Positions 1 through 7,582 of a stretch of 14,856 bases of DNA are shown here, in pieces. How positions within the stretch are numbered: position 1 is the first letter of the stretch; the number at the start of each line of letters is the position of its first letter. Position numbers and translations under genes: made by a program. The notes beneath the pieces are model-generated. The model was not told the DNA's origin. It worked only from the letters and a program-made list of their open reading frames with translations, and ran no database searches. This DNA is from Alphaproteobacteria bacterium (GTDB lineage Bacteria; Pseudomonadota; Alphaproteobacteria; JAAXGF01): the NCBI GenBank assembly GCA_012267605.1, contig JAAXGF010000086.1, positions 1 through 14,856 on the forward strand. The letters are read 5' to 3'.

Positions 1-5
1 GGTTT

Positions 6-371
6 TTAGAAGTGTCCAGGTGACAAGGGACCGGCTAGGGCCCGCACCAAACTCGCGTCTAGGATGGCACCAGTGACGGTCAATAGGGCTGGTGGTTCCG
101 CTTGCGCGAAGTAGTCGATGATGACGACCCGGCCGCCATCCTCGCCAACCAACACCAAATCGACGCCCACTCGCTGGAACGAAGCCGAAAGAAGGGGGAA
201 GCCTTCCGGGACCTTGAGATGTTCATTGCCGTCGGTTCGGTAAACGTAGTAATCGCCAAATTGACGATCCGAATCCGATCTCAATCCTAGTTCGGAATAA
301 GAAATTCTAGTAAACAATCTAGTCATTTCATTCCCGACATTATTGCCAAACTTTTGGCCCCATGGCGTCAT
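6..371 (-). CDS. Short protein resembling the N-terminal prefix domain of large adhesin/RTX-type surface proteins
   Basis: This 121-residue ORF starts with ATG at 371 and ends in TAA at 8-6. Residues about 50-115 (KVPEGFPLL, DLVLVGEDGGRVVIIDYF, PPALLTVTGAILDASLV, LAGPLSPG) match a pattern I recall from the first 150 or so residues of very large alphaproteobacterial adhesin, VCBS or FecR-like proteins. There the LAGP motif is followed by thousands of residues of repeats. Here translation stops five residues after it. The piece could be a stand-alone prefix protein or the stump of a degraded adhesin gene; only 5 bases of downstream sequence are in the window. No clear ribosome binding site precedes the ATG at 371. 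Met16 (326) has GGGA upstream and is an alternative start. There is no signal peptide. The family resemblance is from memory and is moderate. Confidence 0.55.
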   Translation of the reverse strand: MTPWGQKFGNNVGNEMTRLFTRISYSELGLRSDSDRQFGDYYVYRTDGNEHLKVPEGFPLLSASFQRVGVDLVLVGEDGGRVVIIDYFAQAEPPALLTVTGAILDASLVRALAGPLSPGHF

Positions 372-815
372 CGCCGGCTTGGATTGCCATCAATGATTAA
401 TGGGGCAATTGGCACCGCACTAGGGTATTCGCGCATCGCGACCGTCGGACGGCACCCAGTAAGCGATTCGCCAATCATCAAGTCATCATACACTTCCTTG
501 CAAGAATCGGTCCGACTTCGGAAAACACAATGATTCAAATAGGTTATGGCATATTACTAGTGTCACTCGACGGGCAAATTGCTTGATTTGTAAAGAAATC
601 CGACACTTTGCAACATTATATCACAGCATTTTGCCGCAACGAATCACCATGCGGCACCATTAGAATACAATTACCTAACATATATCAAATAGATAGGGTC
701 GGCTATCGAGCCCGGTCCGATAGTGTAAAGAGTCTCGACATTGGGCAAAGTGAGTACTCATCGCGCCAATCCGCCCTGAATACTTTCTACTGCCATGCGA
801 AGTGACATTCAATCT
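372..815. other. Gene-free gap between two minus-strand genes
   Basis: No convincing gene lies in these 444 bases; the open frame at 608-805 (+) has no ribosome binding site and a composition unlike a protein. The stretch is more AT-rich than its neighbours. It holds an extended -10 element on the minus strand (615-623) and an inverted repeat at 703-723 (CTATCG, 9-base loop, CGATAG). The repeat lies just downstream of the glycosyltransferase gene but has no T-run, so it is at best a weak terminator. Confidence 0.5.
615..643 (-). promoter_or_regulatory. Candidate extended -10 promoter for the prefix-domain ORF
   Basis: Read on the minus strand, 623-615 is TGATATAAT, a perfect sigma-70 -10 hexamer with the TG extension. 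At a 17-base spacer the -35 position (643-638) is TTCGTT, a poor match, as extended -10 promoters tolerate. Transcription would start near 608 and leave a leader of about 240 bases before the ORF at 371. This is sequence-pattern evidence only. Confidence 0.35.
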
Positions 816-1615
816 TCAAAATCGGTCGAGGGCCTCGCACAGCCGATGCATCACGCCACACCAATCCCCCGGTTCACTTTGCCGAAATAGGCGCATCGTT
901 GGGTACCAGGGGCTGTCGTCGCGTGCCAACATCCAACGCCAATCGGGGGCGAATGGTAGAAGAACCCATACCGGTTTCGCCATAGCGCCCGCCAGGTGCA
1001 TAACCGACGTGTCCACGCCAATGATGAGATCTAGTGCGTCGATCGCGGCCGCCGTATCCGCAAAATCGCCTAGGGACGAAGAGAGATCAACAACGGTTTC
1101 ATAACCTGGTACCGAAGCCGCCAATCGGCGCAAATCTTCGCCTTCCTTCTGTAAACTATAGAGGCGAATATCTTGGCGCTCGGCCAAGGGTCGAAAATCT
1201 TCCAGCGGACAGGAACGGTTGCGGTCGTTGTCGTGGCTCGGGCGACCGGCCCAGACGATTCCAATGCGCTTCTTTCCGTCCGCGCCCGCCGAGATTTGGC
1301 AGAAGGGTTCGGTACAACCCACGGGCACGCGCAAATACGGTACCTCGGCGGGTACCGTCTCGCGGGTTGTTGTGGCAAGACGCGGCAAGCTCATCACGGC
1401 AACGTATCGGTCGAATTGGGGAATTTGCGTTCCATCCGCCGGGACGACAACCGCGACATCGTCCAGGGTCTCGAACAAACGTTTGAGTTCCGGCTGACAA
1501 TAGAGCAACACGGTGTTTCCCTTGGCGGCGACCCAACTGACATATCGGACGAATTGCATTGTGTCGCCGTACCCCTGCTCGGCGTGAATGAGTATGCGCA
1601 GTCCACTCGCCGGAA
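816..1615 (-). pseudogene. C-terminal GT9-like glycosyltransferase half of a frameshifted TPR-glycosyltransferase gene
   Basis: This is the catalytic half of the gene that begins at 2401. It carries GLRILIHAEQGYGDTMQFVRY at its start, then the nucleotide-sugar-binding region with RIGIVWAGRPSHDNDRNRSC and the C-terminal block GVDTSVMHLAGAMAKPVWVL, ending in LPFAPDWRWM and DDSPWYPTMRLFRQ. These are hallmarks of the heptosyltransferase-like (GT9-type) domain fused behind TPRs in many alphaproteobacteria, where it probably glycosylates proteins or surface glycans in the cytoplasm. The frame stays open upstream to about 1694, but residues encoded there are unlike the family, and a good start codon with a ribosome site is lacking. 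I therefore read it as the continuation of the TPR frame after loss of one base at 1616-1621. One added G restores a single 528-residue protein. Donor and acceptor are unknown. Confidence 0.75.
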
Positions 1616-2401
1616 CCCCCCATCCCACACCTGCCCGGTAATTTTCCTTCCGGGAAAATTCGTCGATTCCCAACGCCACTCGTACTCGACCCATCCGCGG
1701 TCGAAATCGCCGAGCAACAGGTGGGTAATGGCCAGGCTAAAGTGGGCGTCGGCGTTGTCCGGCTGGCAGCGAACGGCTTCATCCAAACTGGCGATCGCCT
1801 CGTCATAACGTCCGAGGGCCTTGAGCGCGAGTCCCTGCCCATAGTGGGCAGCGGCGAAATCGGGAGATACGGCAAGGGCCCAGCCAGAGTATTCGATGGA
1901 TTCCGTATAGCGCTCCTGAAGACGCAAGAAATTTGCAATATTGTTGAAAGACTCAGCTGAATCGGGTTTTAGCGCCAGTGATTTGCGGTAGTGAGCTATG
2001 GCAGCTTCAAGCCGTCCCAGTTCCTTCAGTGTTACCCCGAGATTATTATGGAACTCGGCAACATTCGGCGTCAATTCCAGCGCTTTTTTGTAATGTTCTG
2101 CTGTATCCTCCAGGCGCCCTAGCCCACGGCAGACCTCAGCGATCTCCGCGTGATATCCGGCAGCTTTTGGTGCGAGGGCAATCGCCCTGCTGTAAAATCC
2201 GTACGCTGTCTTGGGATCACCGCGGCGCCGGGCAACAAGGGCAAGGAGATGAAGGATCGCCGGGGCCTCGCCGAACTGATTCAAGATGCGCGCGCACAAA
2301 TTCTCGGTTTCATCCAGCCGACCGGCGCGGAGGGTGTTTCGCGCCCGATCGAGTGAAAGGGCGAACGCGCGACTCGCACGATTTCGAACTTTTCCCGTCA
2401 T
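1394..2401 (-). pseudogene. N-terminal TPR half of the frameshifted TPR-glycosyltransferase gene
   Basis: From the ATG at 2401, which has GAAGG 8 bases upstream (a TTG at 2404 is the alternative), this frame encodes about 260 meaningful residues. It holds roughly six tetratricopeptide repeats of 34 residues, for example FHNNLGVTLKELGRLEAAIA and SFNNIANFLRLQERYTESI, followed by the linker WVEYEWRWES ... GQVWDG that leads into the glycosyltransferase domain in this family. Beyond the GGGGGG tract (1621-1616 on the minus strand) the frame runs out of register and reads about 73 unrelated residues to a stop at 1394. TPRs probably bind the protein acceptor or a partner. Whether the cell makes one full protein by slippage, only this half, or the break is a sequencing error cannot be decided here. 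The gene stands alone, divergent from the gene at 3002. Confidence 0.75.
1616..1621 (-). other. Frameshift point: homopolymer of six (G6 on the coding strand)
   Basis: On the minus strand the reading GAT GGG GGG TTC CGG leaves the family sequence, while the frame one base back (GTT CCG GCG AGT GGA CTG) enters it as VPASGL. Seven G instead of six gives VWDGGVPASGL and one continuous protein. A homopolymer is a typical site for sequencing error, phase variation or polymerase slippage. Confidence 0.75.
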
Positions 2402-3001
2402 CAATCGTACCTTCGCCTTGCTCTACGCGCCAAACTCACCGCCGAAATTTGCGGATCAGGTGGACCATGGTAACCCGCCTTGGGAGCCAACCGAATGTCT
2501 ATGAATAGAGCGGGTTGGAAATCTTCAAAAGCGGCGACGGTGTCAACGAATTTGTTGCAACTTTTCCCCAGAAGAGTTGTAGATATAGTCGTCGCGGATG
2601 GGACGACGACCAACCCAAACAGGCTGTAGAAGTCACCGATAGCCGGCACCATTCCCGAAAGCCTTGCGAGAAACGAATTTACCTATTTTTCAGCCTGTGG
2701 AAGCCGATAGTCCTTATCGCACGGCAATACGTTAGAACTGAATGATGCAATTTTTTGCTGAGCCTGAAGGATCCGCCGATCATAAACGTTGGCGAAGAAA
2801 CGAGTTATGCCAATCCTCTCTGCTTTCGCGACCGGCGCGAATTTGCTATAATGTACGAATGATTATGAGTTTCTGTGTTCGACGGATTTGCGCGTTGTCT
2901 CATGTGCAGCAACTTAAATCTTATTGGAATTTTCCAGCGCTGATTTGACGTAACGATAGTGTTGTAGATCCAATATTTGCGGCGTAAGAGTACGGTGACA
3001 C
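2402..3001. other. Divergent intergenic region
   Basis: About 600 bases between the minus-strand TPR-glycosyltransferase and the plus-strand exported protein. The open frames at 2515-2745 and 2742-2948 (+) and 2401-2652 (-) lack ribosome sites and protein-like composition, and I do not accept them. The region holds a strong plus-strand -10 (2847-2852). On the minus strand there is a perfect TTGACA (2546-2541), but without a matching -10 at the right spacing. No RNA gene is recognised. Confidence 0.5.
2824..2852 (+). promoter_or_regulatory. Candidate extended -10 promoter for the exported protein gene
   Basis: TGCTATAAT at 2844-2852 is a consensus -10 hexamer with the TG extension. The -35 position 17 bases upstream (TTTCGC, 2824-2829) is weak. 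Transcription would start near 2859, giving a leader of about 143 bases before the ATG at 3002. No operator repeats were seen around it. Confidence 0.45.
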
Positions 3002-4030
3002 ATGATTTGGCACCTCGACATTGTTTTGTATAAAGTCGTTTTGCGATATGGAGTGGCCGTTCTAGCAGCCGCAATGCTGTTTTGGTTGCCAACGGTTGCC
3101 GAAGCGGTCCCGGCGGATCCAAAACTGCATGCTGACCACTATGACCCCCTCGATCTCGTGTCGCTTGCGCGGTCCAGTGATCTCGATTTCGGGACTCCCA
3201 ATGCTTTGGCCGAGTCGTACGATGACCTAACGCGGGGGCGCGAACTTTCATTGGGTAATAGCCGTCGCGTCGTTGATTTACTGATTCGGTCGTTCGACGC
3301 CAAATCCGAACGGAGATTTTTGCAGAAATTTGTCGAACCGGAAGCCGAAGCCGAAGAGGTACCGTTCATCCTGGAACGCTTCATGTCGAGGGAACCCGCG
3401 AAGGAACCGGAACCAGCAAGAATTGAAAAGGGAATTAGCGAATCAAGAATCTCATCAAATATTTCCATAGATGGGGAGGTCCATCAGTCGATGGCTACCG
3501 CACTTAGATTCATGGTTAACATCGCTCCCGGCACATCCTTTTCGGAATTGAAGGATGGGCACGGGGAAGATTCACTGCAACAACAAGCGGCCCCAAATCC
3601 GTTGGGCGGAACCGGTCTTGATCCTGTCGCCGGCGAAACCATGCTCAAATTATTTTCTCCGCAAATGTCGGCTAGCGGCTTGGTTTCCTTTTCCGTTATT
3701 GGACTTGGTGAATTTTCGATCGTAGTTTCCGAACAAAATTGGTCACTCAATGTCGCTGGGATGAAATTCAACCTGCATCAGGTGGGCGGAGGTTCCGTTA
3801 ATCGGCCTCATGACGTGCTCCAGAATAGGCCGAGAAGATATGAAGTAGGTAGAAACTCACCTGAATCGGTTTTTAGTAGTAGCTCAGATTCAAATACGAA
3901 TAGTCTTGTCTCGAAATTATTTGGCCTAGTAGGCGAAGTGTTGGGAGATCCTGTGTTTATTGTTGTAATTCTAATGTTTTCTGTCGTATTCATCGTATTG
4001 AAAATAATGCGTGGCGTATCGGCCCATTGA
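3002..4030 (+). CDS. Unrecognised exported protein with C-terminal membrane anchor
   Basis: This 342-residue protein belongs to no family I recognise. Residues 1-35 form a Sec signal peptide: a basic n-region, the hydrophobic stretch YGVAVLAAAMLFWLP and the cleavage motif AEA before VPADP. A hydrophilic, acidic region follows, with runs such as EPEAEAEEVPF and EPAKEPEPARIEK at about 105-140. Then comes a more ordered, beta-rich block (LVSFSVIGLGEFSIVVSEQN, around 220-240) and a serine/asparagine-rich linker (SSSSDSNTNS). Residues 317-335 (FIVVILMFSVVFIVLKI) form a single transmembrane segment with a short basic tail. The topology is therefore a periplasmic domain anchored to the inner membrane. 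It is a single-gene unit with its own likely promoter. It is not obviously linked to the operon starting 115 bases downstream, though co-transcription cannot be excluded. The start is chosen for the signal peptide; the ribosome site is weak. Confidence 0.7.
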   Translation: MIWHLDIVLYKVVLRYGVAVLAAAMLFWLPTVAEAVPADPKLHADHYDPLDLVSLARSSDLDFGTPNALAESYDDLTRGRELSLGNSRRVVDLLIRSFDAKSERRFLQKFVEPEAEAEEVPFILERFMSREPAKEPEPARIEKGISESRISSNISIDGEVHQSMATALRFMVNIAPGTSFSELKDGHGEDSLQQQAAPNPLGGTGLDPVAGETMLKLFSPQMSASGLVSFSVIGLGEFSIVVSEQNWSLNVAGMKFNLHQVGGGSVNRPHDVLQNRPRRYEVGRNSPESVFSSSSDSNTNSLVSKLFGLVGEVLGDPVFIVVILMFSVVFIVLKIMRGVSAH

Positions 4031-4145
4031 ATTAAGAGGAATAGAGGGCAATTTTGGCGTTCGGCCGATCCCAGTTAGGGGTGACGGTAGCCACTGTCGT
4101 TCGCGGAAACATTATTTCACGGCGACTACTTTGCTTTTGTGAGAC

Positions 4146-4880
4146 ATGATAAATCGACGATTCGTTGGTTTGCTCCTGATCGTTTTCGTCGTCTGGGACA
4201 CCTGTCCTGCGGTCGAACCCGACTACGCCAAATTACGGGCCGTCATGGTCGAGGAAATTGCGGCCGACGCCTACCGTACCGGATCGATGACCGGCCGCGC
4301 ACGTATCGGCGACAGTGTCATCGAAGCCCTTCGGACGGTTCCTCGCCATTTATTCGTTCCCAAGTATCTCCGCAACCAAGCTTACGAGAACCGTCCTTTG
4401 CCAATTGGACACGGCCAAACTATCTCGCAGCCGTCCATCGTCGCCTTAATGACGGAACTCCTCGAGCTTGATGCCGGCGATCGCGTTCTAGAGATTGGAA
4501 CAGGTTCTGGTTACCAGGCCGCTATACTTGCGGCAATGGCCGCTCGGGTCCACACCATCGAAATTATCGAGCCACTTTTTCGACAAGCACGGAATCGATT
4601 TCACCGCATGGGTCAGATGAGTATCGAAACGCGACACGGCGACGGATATTACGGCTGGCCCGAAGCCCAGCCCTTTGACGGAATCGTCGTCACCGCGGCG
4701 TCGGATCACGTTCCGCCGCCGCTTATTAAGCAGTTGGCGCCCGGCGGACGCATGGTAATTCCGGTCGGCGACCGATTTACCACTCAACAGCTACTGATGA
4801 TACACAAGGAATTGTCCGGCAAGGTAACCACTCGGCACGTCCTCCCGGTTATTTTCGTTCCCCTTACAGGTGAACGCTGA
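4146..4880 (+). CDS. pcm: Protein-L-isoaspartate O-methyltransferase, exported type
   Basis: This 244-residue protein transfers a methyl group from SAM to L-isoaspartyl residues, beginning repair of deamidated proteins or peptides. The family signature is complete: VPRHLFVP (65-72), the substrate-site block GHGQTISQPSIVALM (88-102), SAM motif I VLEIGTGSGYQAAIL (114-128), the acidic loop HTIEI (136-140), RHGDGYYGWPEAQPFDGIVVTAA (163-185, motif II) and APGGRMVIPVG (198-208). Residues 1-21 look like a Sec signal peptide (NRR, then FVGLLLIVFVVW, cleavage near CPA), as in a widespread subgroup of this family. If it is exported, the SAM source is puzzling. A cytosolic form could start only at an internal Met such as Met34. 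It is first in a seven-gene plus-strand operon; the next gene starts 8 bases after its stop. The ribosome site (GTGAG) is weak. Confidence 0.88.
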   Translation: MINRRFVGLLLIVFVVWDTCPAVEPDYAKLRAVMVEEIAADAYRTGSMTGRARIGDSVIEALRTVPRHLFVPKYLRNQAYENRPLPIGHGQTISQPSIVALMTELLELDAGDRVLEIGTGSGYQAAILAAMAARVHTIEIIEPLFRQARNRFHRMGQMSIETRHGDGYYGWPEAQPFDGIVVTAASDHVPPPLIKQLAPGGRMVIPVGDRFTTQQLLMIHKELSGKVTTRHVLPVIFVPLTGER

Positions 4881-4888
4881 GCTCTGAT

Positions 4889-6529
4889 GTGATTCCTGTA
4901 GTTTGGTTCTTTCGCGTCCTTGTTCTCACTGGGAGAATCAATTTTTCGCCCGGATTGATCATTGTTGTCGGGATCACCATCGGTCTCTTCGGCATTCAAT
5001 GCCACGCAAAAATCCCGCAAGACGTTTTGATCATGGCGACCCAGATTGACGACATGATCACGCTCGATCCGGCGGAAATTTTCGAGTTTTCCGCAGCCGA
5101 ATACGCTGCCAATGTATATGACCGATTAGTTACCTTCGAACCTGACGACTTCAGCACTGTGGCCGGTGGCGTTGCCGAGAGCTGGGTGATCTCGCGAAAC
5201 GGAAGGGAATTCCGGTTTCGAATTCGCCCTGGGCTAAAGTTTCATTCTGGCAATCCGGTAACGGCACAAGACGCAGCCTACTCCCTGCAGCGCGTTGTGA
5301 GGCTGAATTTGTCACCAGCGTTCATCTTGACCCAGTTTGGTCTGAATGGAGCAAACGTGCACGAACGCGTGCGCGCGGAATCCGAAGATATACTTATCAT
5401 CGAAACCGACAAATCCTATGCACCAACATTCGTTTTGAATTGCTTGTCTGCGGGCGTGGGTTCAGTGGTCGATCAATCGGTTGTGCAAAGCTACGAGGTC
5501 GATGGCGACATGGGTCATCGCTGGCTGCGTACCAATTCAGCAGGTTCCGGACCCTTTATGTTGTCCCGATGGAAGGCCAACGAATCAATCGTGCTCAAAA
5601 GGCATACCGAATACTGGCGGGAGGTTCCAGCGATGAGCCGCGTCATTCTTCGTCATATTGGCGAGCCGGCTACCCAGCGGCTCCTTCTGCAAAAAGCAGA
5701 TGTCGATATCGCGCGTGATCTTGGTCCCGATCAAATCGCCGGATTGGCGTCGGTTCCGAACGTTGTAGTCCGTCCTGTGCCAAAGAGTGGAATTTATTAC
5801 TTGGGCCTAAATCAGCGCAGTGACATATTGCGCCGGCCCCGTGTGGTCGAAGCGCTCAAGCATTTGGTGGACTACCAGGGGCTACGGGATTCTCTCCTGG
5901 CTAACCGCGCGTCTATCCACCAATCTATCGTGCCAAAGGGATTTGTCGGTGCAATCCAGGATCAACCTTACGTCTTGGATGTCGAGAAGGCTCGAACGCT
6001 CCTTGCCCAAGCCGGATATGGCAACGGGTTCAGACTCAATATAGACACCCGCAACACGTCACCAGCGATGGAGATCGCCCAATCGCTTCAGGCAACTTTC
6101 GCGCTTGCTGGTATTGAGATCAACATCGTCCCTGGCGATGGCAAACAAGTTCTGACAAAATATCGGGCGAGGAATCATGAGATTTTTTTGGGCCGTTGGG
6201 GCACCGATTATCAGGACCCGCACAGCAACGCGAGTGCGTTTGCTTATAATCCAGACAATTCCGAAAGTTCGGTGACGAAATCACTAGCCTGGCGTAACGG
6301 ATGGCCGCACCCAGAGTTGAGTGAAATGGTTGGTCGCGCCGTACGCGAAAAGGACGGGGCGCGCCGCGCCGCGCTTTACCGCGAGATGCAACGCATTCAT
6401 ATGCGGGTATCTCCCTTCGTCATCATGTTTCAAGATATCGAGATAGTAGCGTTGCGAAAGAACGTTCATGGGTTCATCTCGGGACCAACCTTCGATACGG
6501 TATTCTATCGAAACGTCACCAAGGATTAG
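4889..6529 (+). CDS. ABC transporter solute-binding protein, family 5 (DppA/OppA/NikA type)
   Basis: This 546-residue periplasmic binding protein captures the solute for the importer encoded just downstream. The start is GTG, because no ATG occurs before residue 49 and the signal peptide would otherwise be lost. Residues 1-40 contain a hydrophobic core (GLIIVVGITIGLFGI) and a cleavage site after CHA; the cysteine does not sit in a lipobox. The mature part shows SBP_bac_5 features: TLDPAEIFEFSAAEYAANVYDRLV (58-81), VAESWVISRNGREFRFRIRPGLKFHSG, VTAQDAAYSLQRV, GSGPFMLSRWKANESIVLKRH and EKARTLLAQAGYGNGF. Dipeptides are the commonest ligands in this group, but opines, polyamine conjugates, glutathione and nickel complexes also occur, and the ligand cannot be predicted here. 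An ATGTGA start-stop (4887-4892) overlaps the GTG. The permease gene follows after 6 bases. Confidence 0.88.
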   Translation: MIPVVWFFRVLVLTGRINFSPGLIIVVGITIGLFGIQCHAKIPQDVLIMATQIDDMITLDPAEIFEFSAAEYAANVYDRLVTFEPDDFSTVAGGVAESWVISRNGREFRFRIRPGLKFHSGNPVTAQDAAYSLQRVVRLNLSPAFILTQFGLNGANVHERVRAESEDILIIETDKSYAPTFVLNCLSAGVGSVVDQSVVQSYEVDGDMGHRWLRTNSAGSGPFMLSRWKANESIVLKRHTEYWREVPAMSRVILRHIGEPATQRLLLQKADVDIARDLGPDQIAGLASVPNVVVRPVPKSGIYYLGLNQRSDILRRPRVVEALKHLVDYQGLRDSLLANRASIHQSIVPKGFVGAIQDQPYVLDVEKARTLLAQAGYGNGFRLNIDTRNTSPAMEIAQSLQATFALAGIEINIVPGDGKQVLTKYRARNHEIFLGRWGTDYQDPHSNASAFAYNPDNSESSVTKSLAWRNGWPHPELSEMVGRAVREKDGARRAALYREMQRIHMRVSPFVIMFQDIEIVALRKNVHGFISGPTFDTVFYRNVTKD

Positions 6530-6535
6530 GCCGTA

Positions 6536-7582
6536 ATGGACGGCAAATTTTCTGTGTCGCGCCGGCGTGCAGTAGGCGCTGTGCGGACAACCTCGCGACT
6601 TGTCTTTTCGGTCGTTCTCACTTTCATCGGTCTTTTGTTGGTTACCTTCCTAATTGGACGCGTCATTCCCGTCGATCCTGTTCTTACGGCTGTTGGCGAC
6701 CGAGCCACCGCCGACGTCTACGAACGCACACGAATTGAACTTGGACTCCATTTGCCGCTTTACGAACAGTTTTGGCAATATTTGGTCAAGATCCTTGGCG
6801 GCGATTTGGGTTACTCGGTGTTGACGGCCAACCCGGTCACTGAGGACATAAGGCGAGTATTCCCTGCGACCCTAGAACTTGCGACAGTATCTGCGTTCAT
6901 TGGCATCTTTCTTGGCGTACCGATGGGTGTTCTGGCAGCCGTTCATCGGGGCCGTTGGCCCGATCATCTAATTCGGGTCGTTAGCCTCTTAGGCTATTCG
7001 GTTCCCGTGTTTTGGCTTGGGCTAATGGGGTTGCTGCTGTTTTACGCCAAGCTAGATTGGGTTGCCGGCCCTGGCCGGCTGGATATTTTCCTGGAAGACC
7101 TCGTCGATCCAGTCACCGGGGTTATTCTGGTCGACAGTGCTTTGGCCGGCAACTGGGAAGTCTTCACAAGCGCTGTGCGCCATCTGGCACTGCCAGCGAG
7201 CATTTTGGGATATTTTTCTCTCGCTTACATCAGCCGAATGACGCGCGGATTCATGCTTGAACAGCTGAGTAAGGAGTATGTAACTACGGCACGTGCCAAG
7301 GGACTTTCGGAATTCCGCGTCGTGTGGCGACATGCTCTGGGTAACGCGATGGTGCCGCTACTGACGGTCATCGCCCTGACATACGCCAGTCTATTGGAGG
7401 GTTCGGTTCTTACCGAAACCGTCTTTGCTTGGCCGGGCCTGGGCCTTTACATCACGAACTCTCTGCTCACCGCCGACATGAATGCCGTGCTTGGTGGGAC
7501 GCTAGTCGTTGGCGCGGTATTTATTGGTGTAAATCTTCTCTCAGACGTACTTTACACAGTCTTCGACCCGAGGTCCCGGTGA
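6536..7582 (+). CDS. ABC transporter permease, DppB/OppB type
   Basis: This 348-residue inner-membrane permease is one half of the transmembrane channel. It shows the family N-terminus (first membrane helix at 22-42, LVFSVVLTFIGLLLVTFLIG, then RVIPVDPV), the DLGYSVLTANPVTEDI loop, and helices at about 112-135 and 145-172. The cytoplasmic ATPase-docking EAA loop TARAKGLSEFRVVWRHAL lies at 251-268, and the C-terminal motif ETVFAWPGLGLYI at 294-306. Its length is normal for DppB-like proteins. A short insertion around 175-210 (DIFLEDLVDPVTGVILVDSA) is on the outer face, where family members carry a similar loop. ATG at 6536 is the first start; AAGGA lies in the end of the preceding gene. Its stop overlaps the GTG of the next gene. 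Confidence 0.9.
   Translation: MDGKFSVSRRRAVGAVRTTSRLVFSVVLTFIGLLLVTFLIGRVIPVDPVLTAVGDRATADVYERTRIELGLHLPLYEQFWQYLVKILGGDLGYSVLTANPVTEDIRRVFPATLELATVSAFIGIFLGVPMGVLAAVHRGRWPDHLIRVVSLLGYSVPVFWLGLMGLLLFYAKLDWVAGPGRLDIFLEDLVDPVTGVILVDSALAGNWEVFTSAVRHLALPASILGYFSLAYISRMTRGFMLEQLSKEYVTTARAKGLSEFRVVWRHALGNAMVPLLTVIALTYASLLEGSVLTETVFAWPGLGLYITNSLLTADMNAVLGGTLVVGAVFIGVNLLSDVLYTVFDPRSR

Noticed and set aside
608..805. 65-residue plus-strand frame in the left gap
   Set aside because: No ribosome site, no domain and random-looking composition in an AT-richer gap.
1034..1938. Several long open frames on both strands inside the glycosyltransferase region
   Set aside because: They are shadow frames of the TPR-glycosyltransferase gene: no ribosome sites, arginine/proline-rich composition and no family motifs.
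2515..2948. Two overlapping plus-strand frames before the exported-protein gene
   Set aside because: No ribosome sites or recognisable motifs; the second contains the promoter element at 2844-2852.
3317..3356. Repetitive purine-rich run encoding EPEAEAEE as a possible tandem repeat
   Set aside because: Only a few degenerate units within the acidic linker; low-complexity coding sequence, not a DNA repeat.
4083..4098. Small hairpin (GACGGT-AGCC-ACTGTC) between the exported-protein gene and pcm
   Set aside because: Six base pairs including a G-T pair and no T-run; too weak to call a terminator.
7429..7578. Upstream extension of the DppC-type permease frame
   Set aside because: These 50 residues overlap the 3' end of the DppB-type gene in another register and do not resemble permeases; GTG at 7579 gives the normal length.
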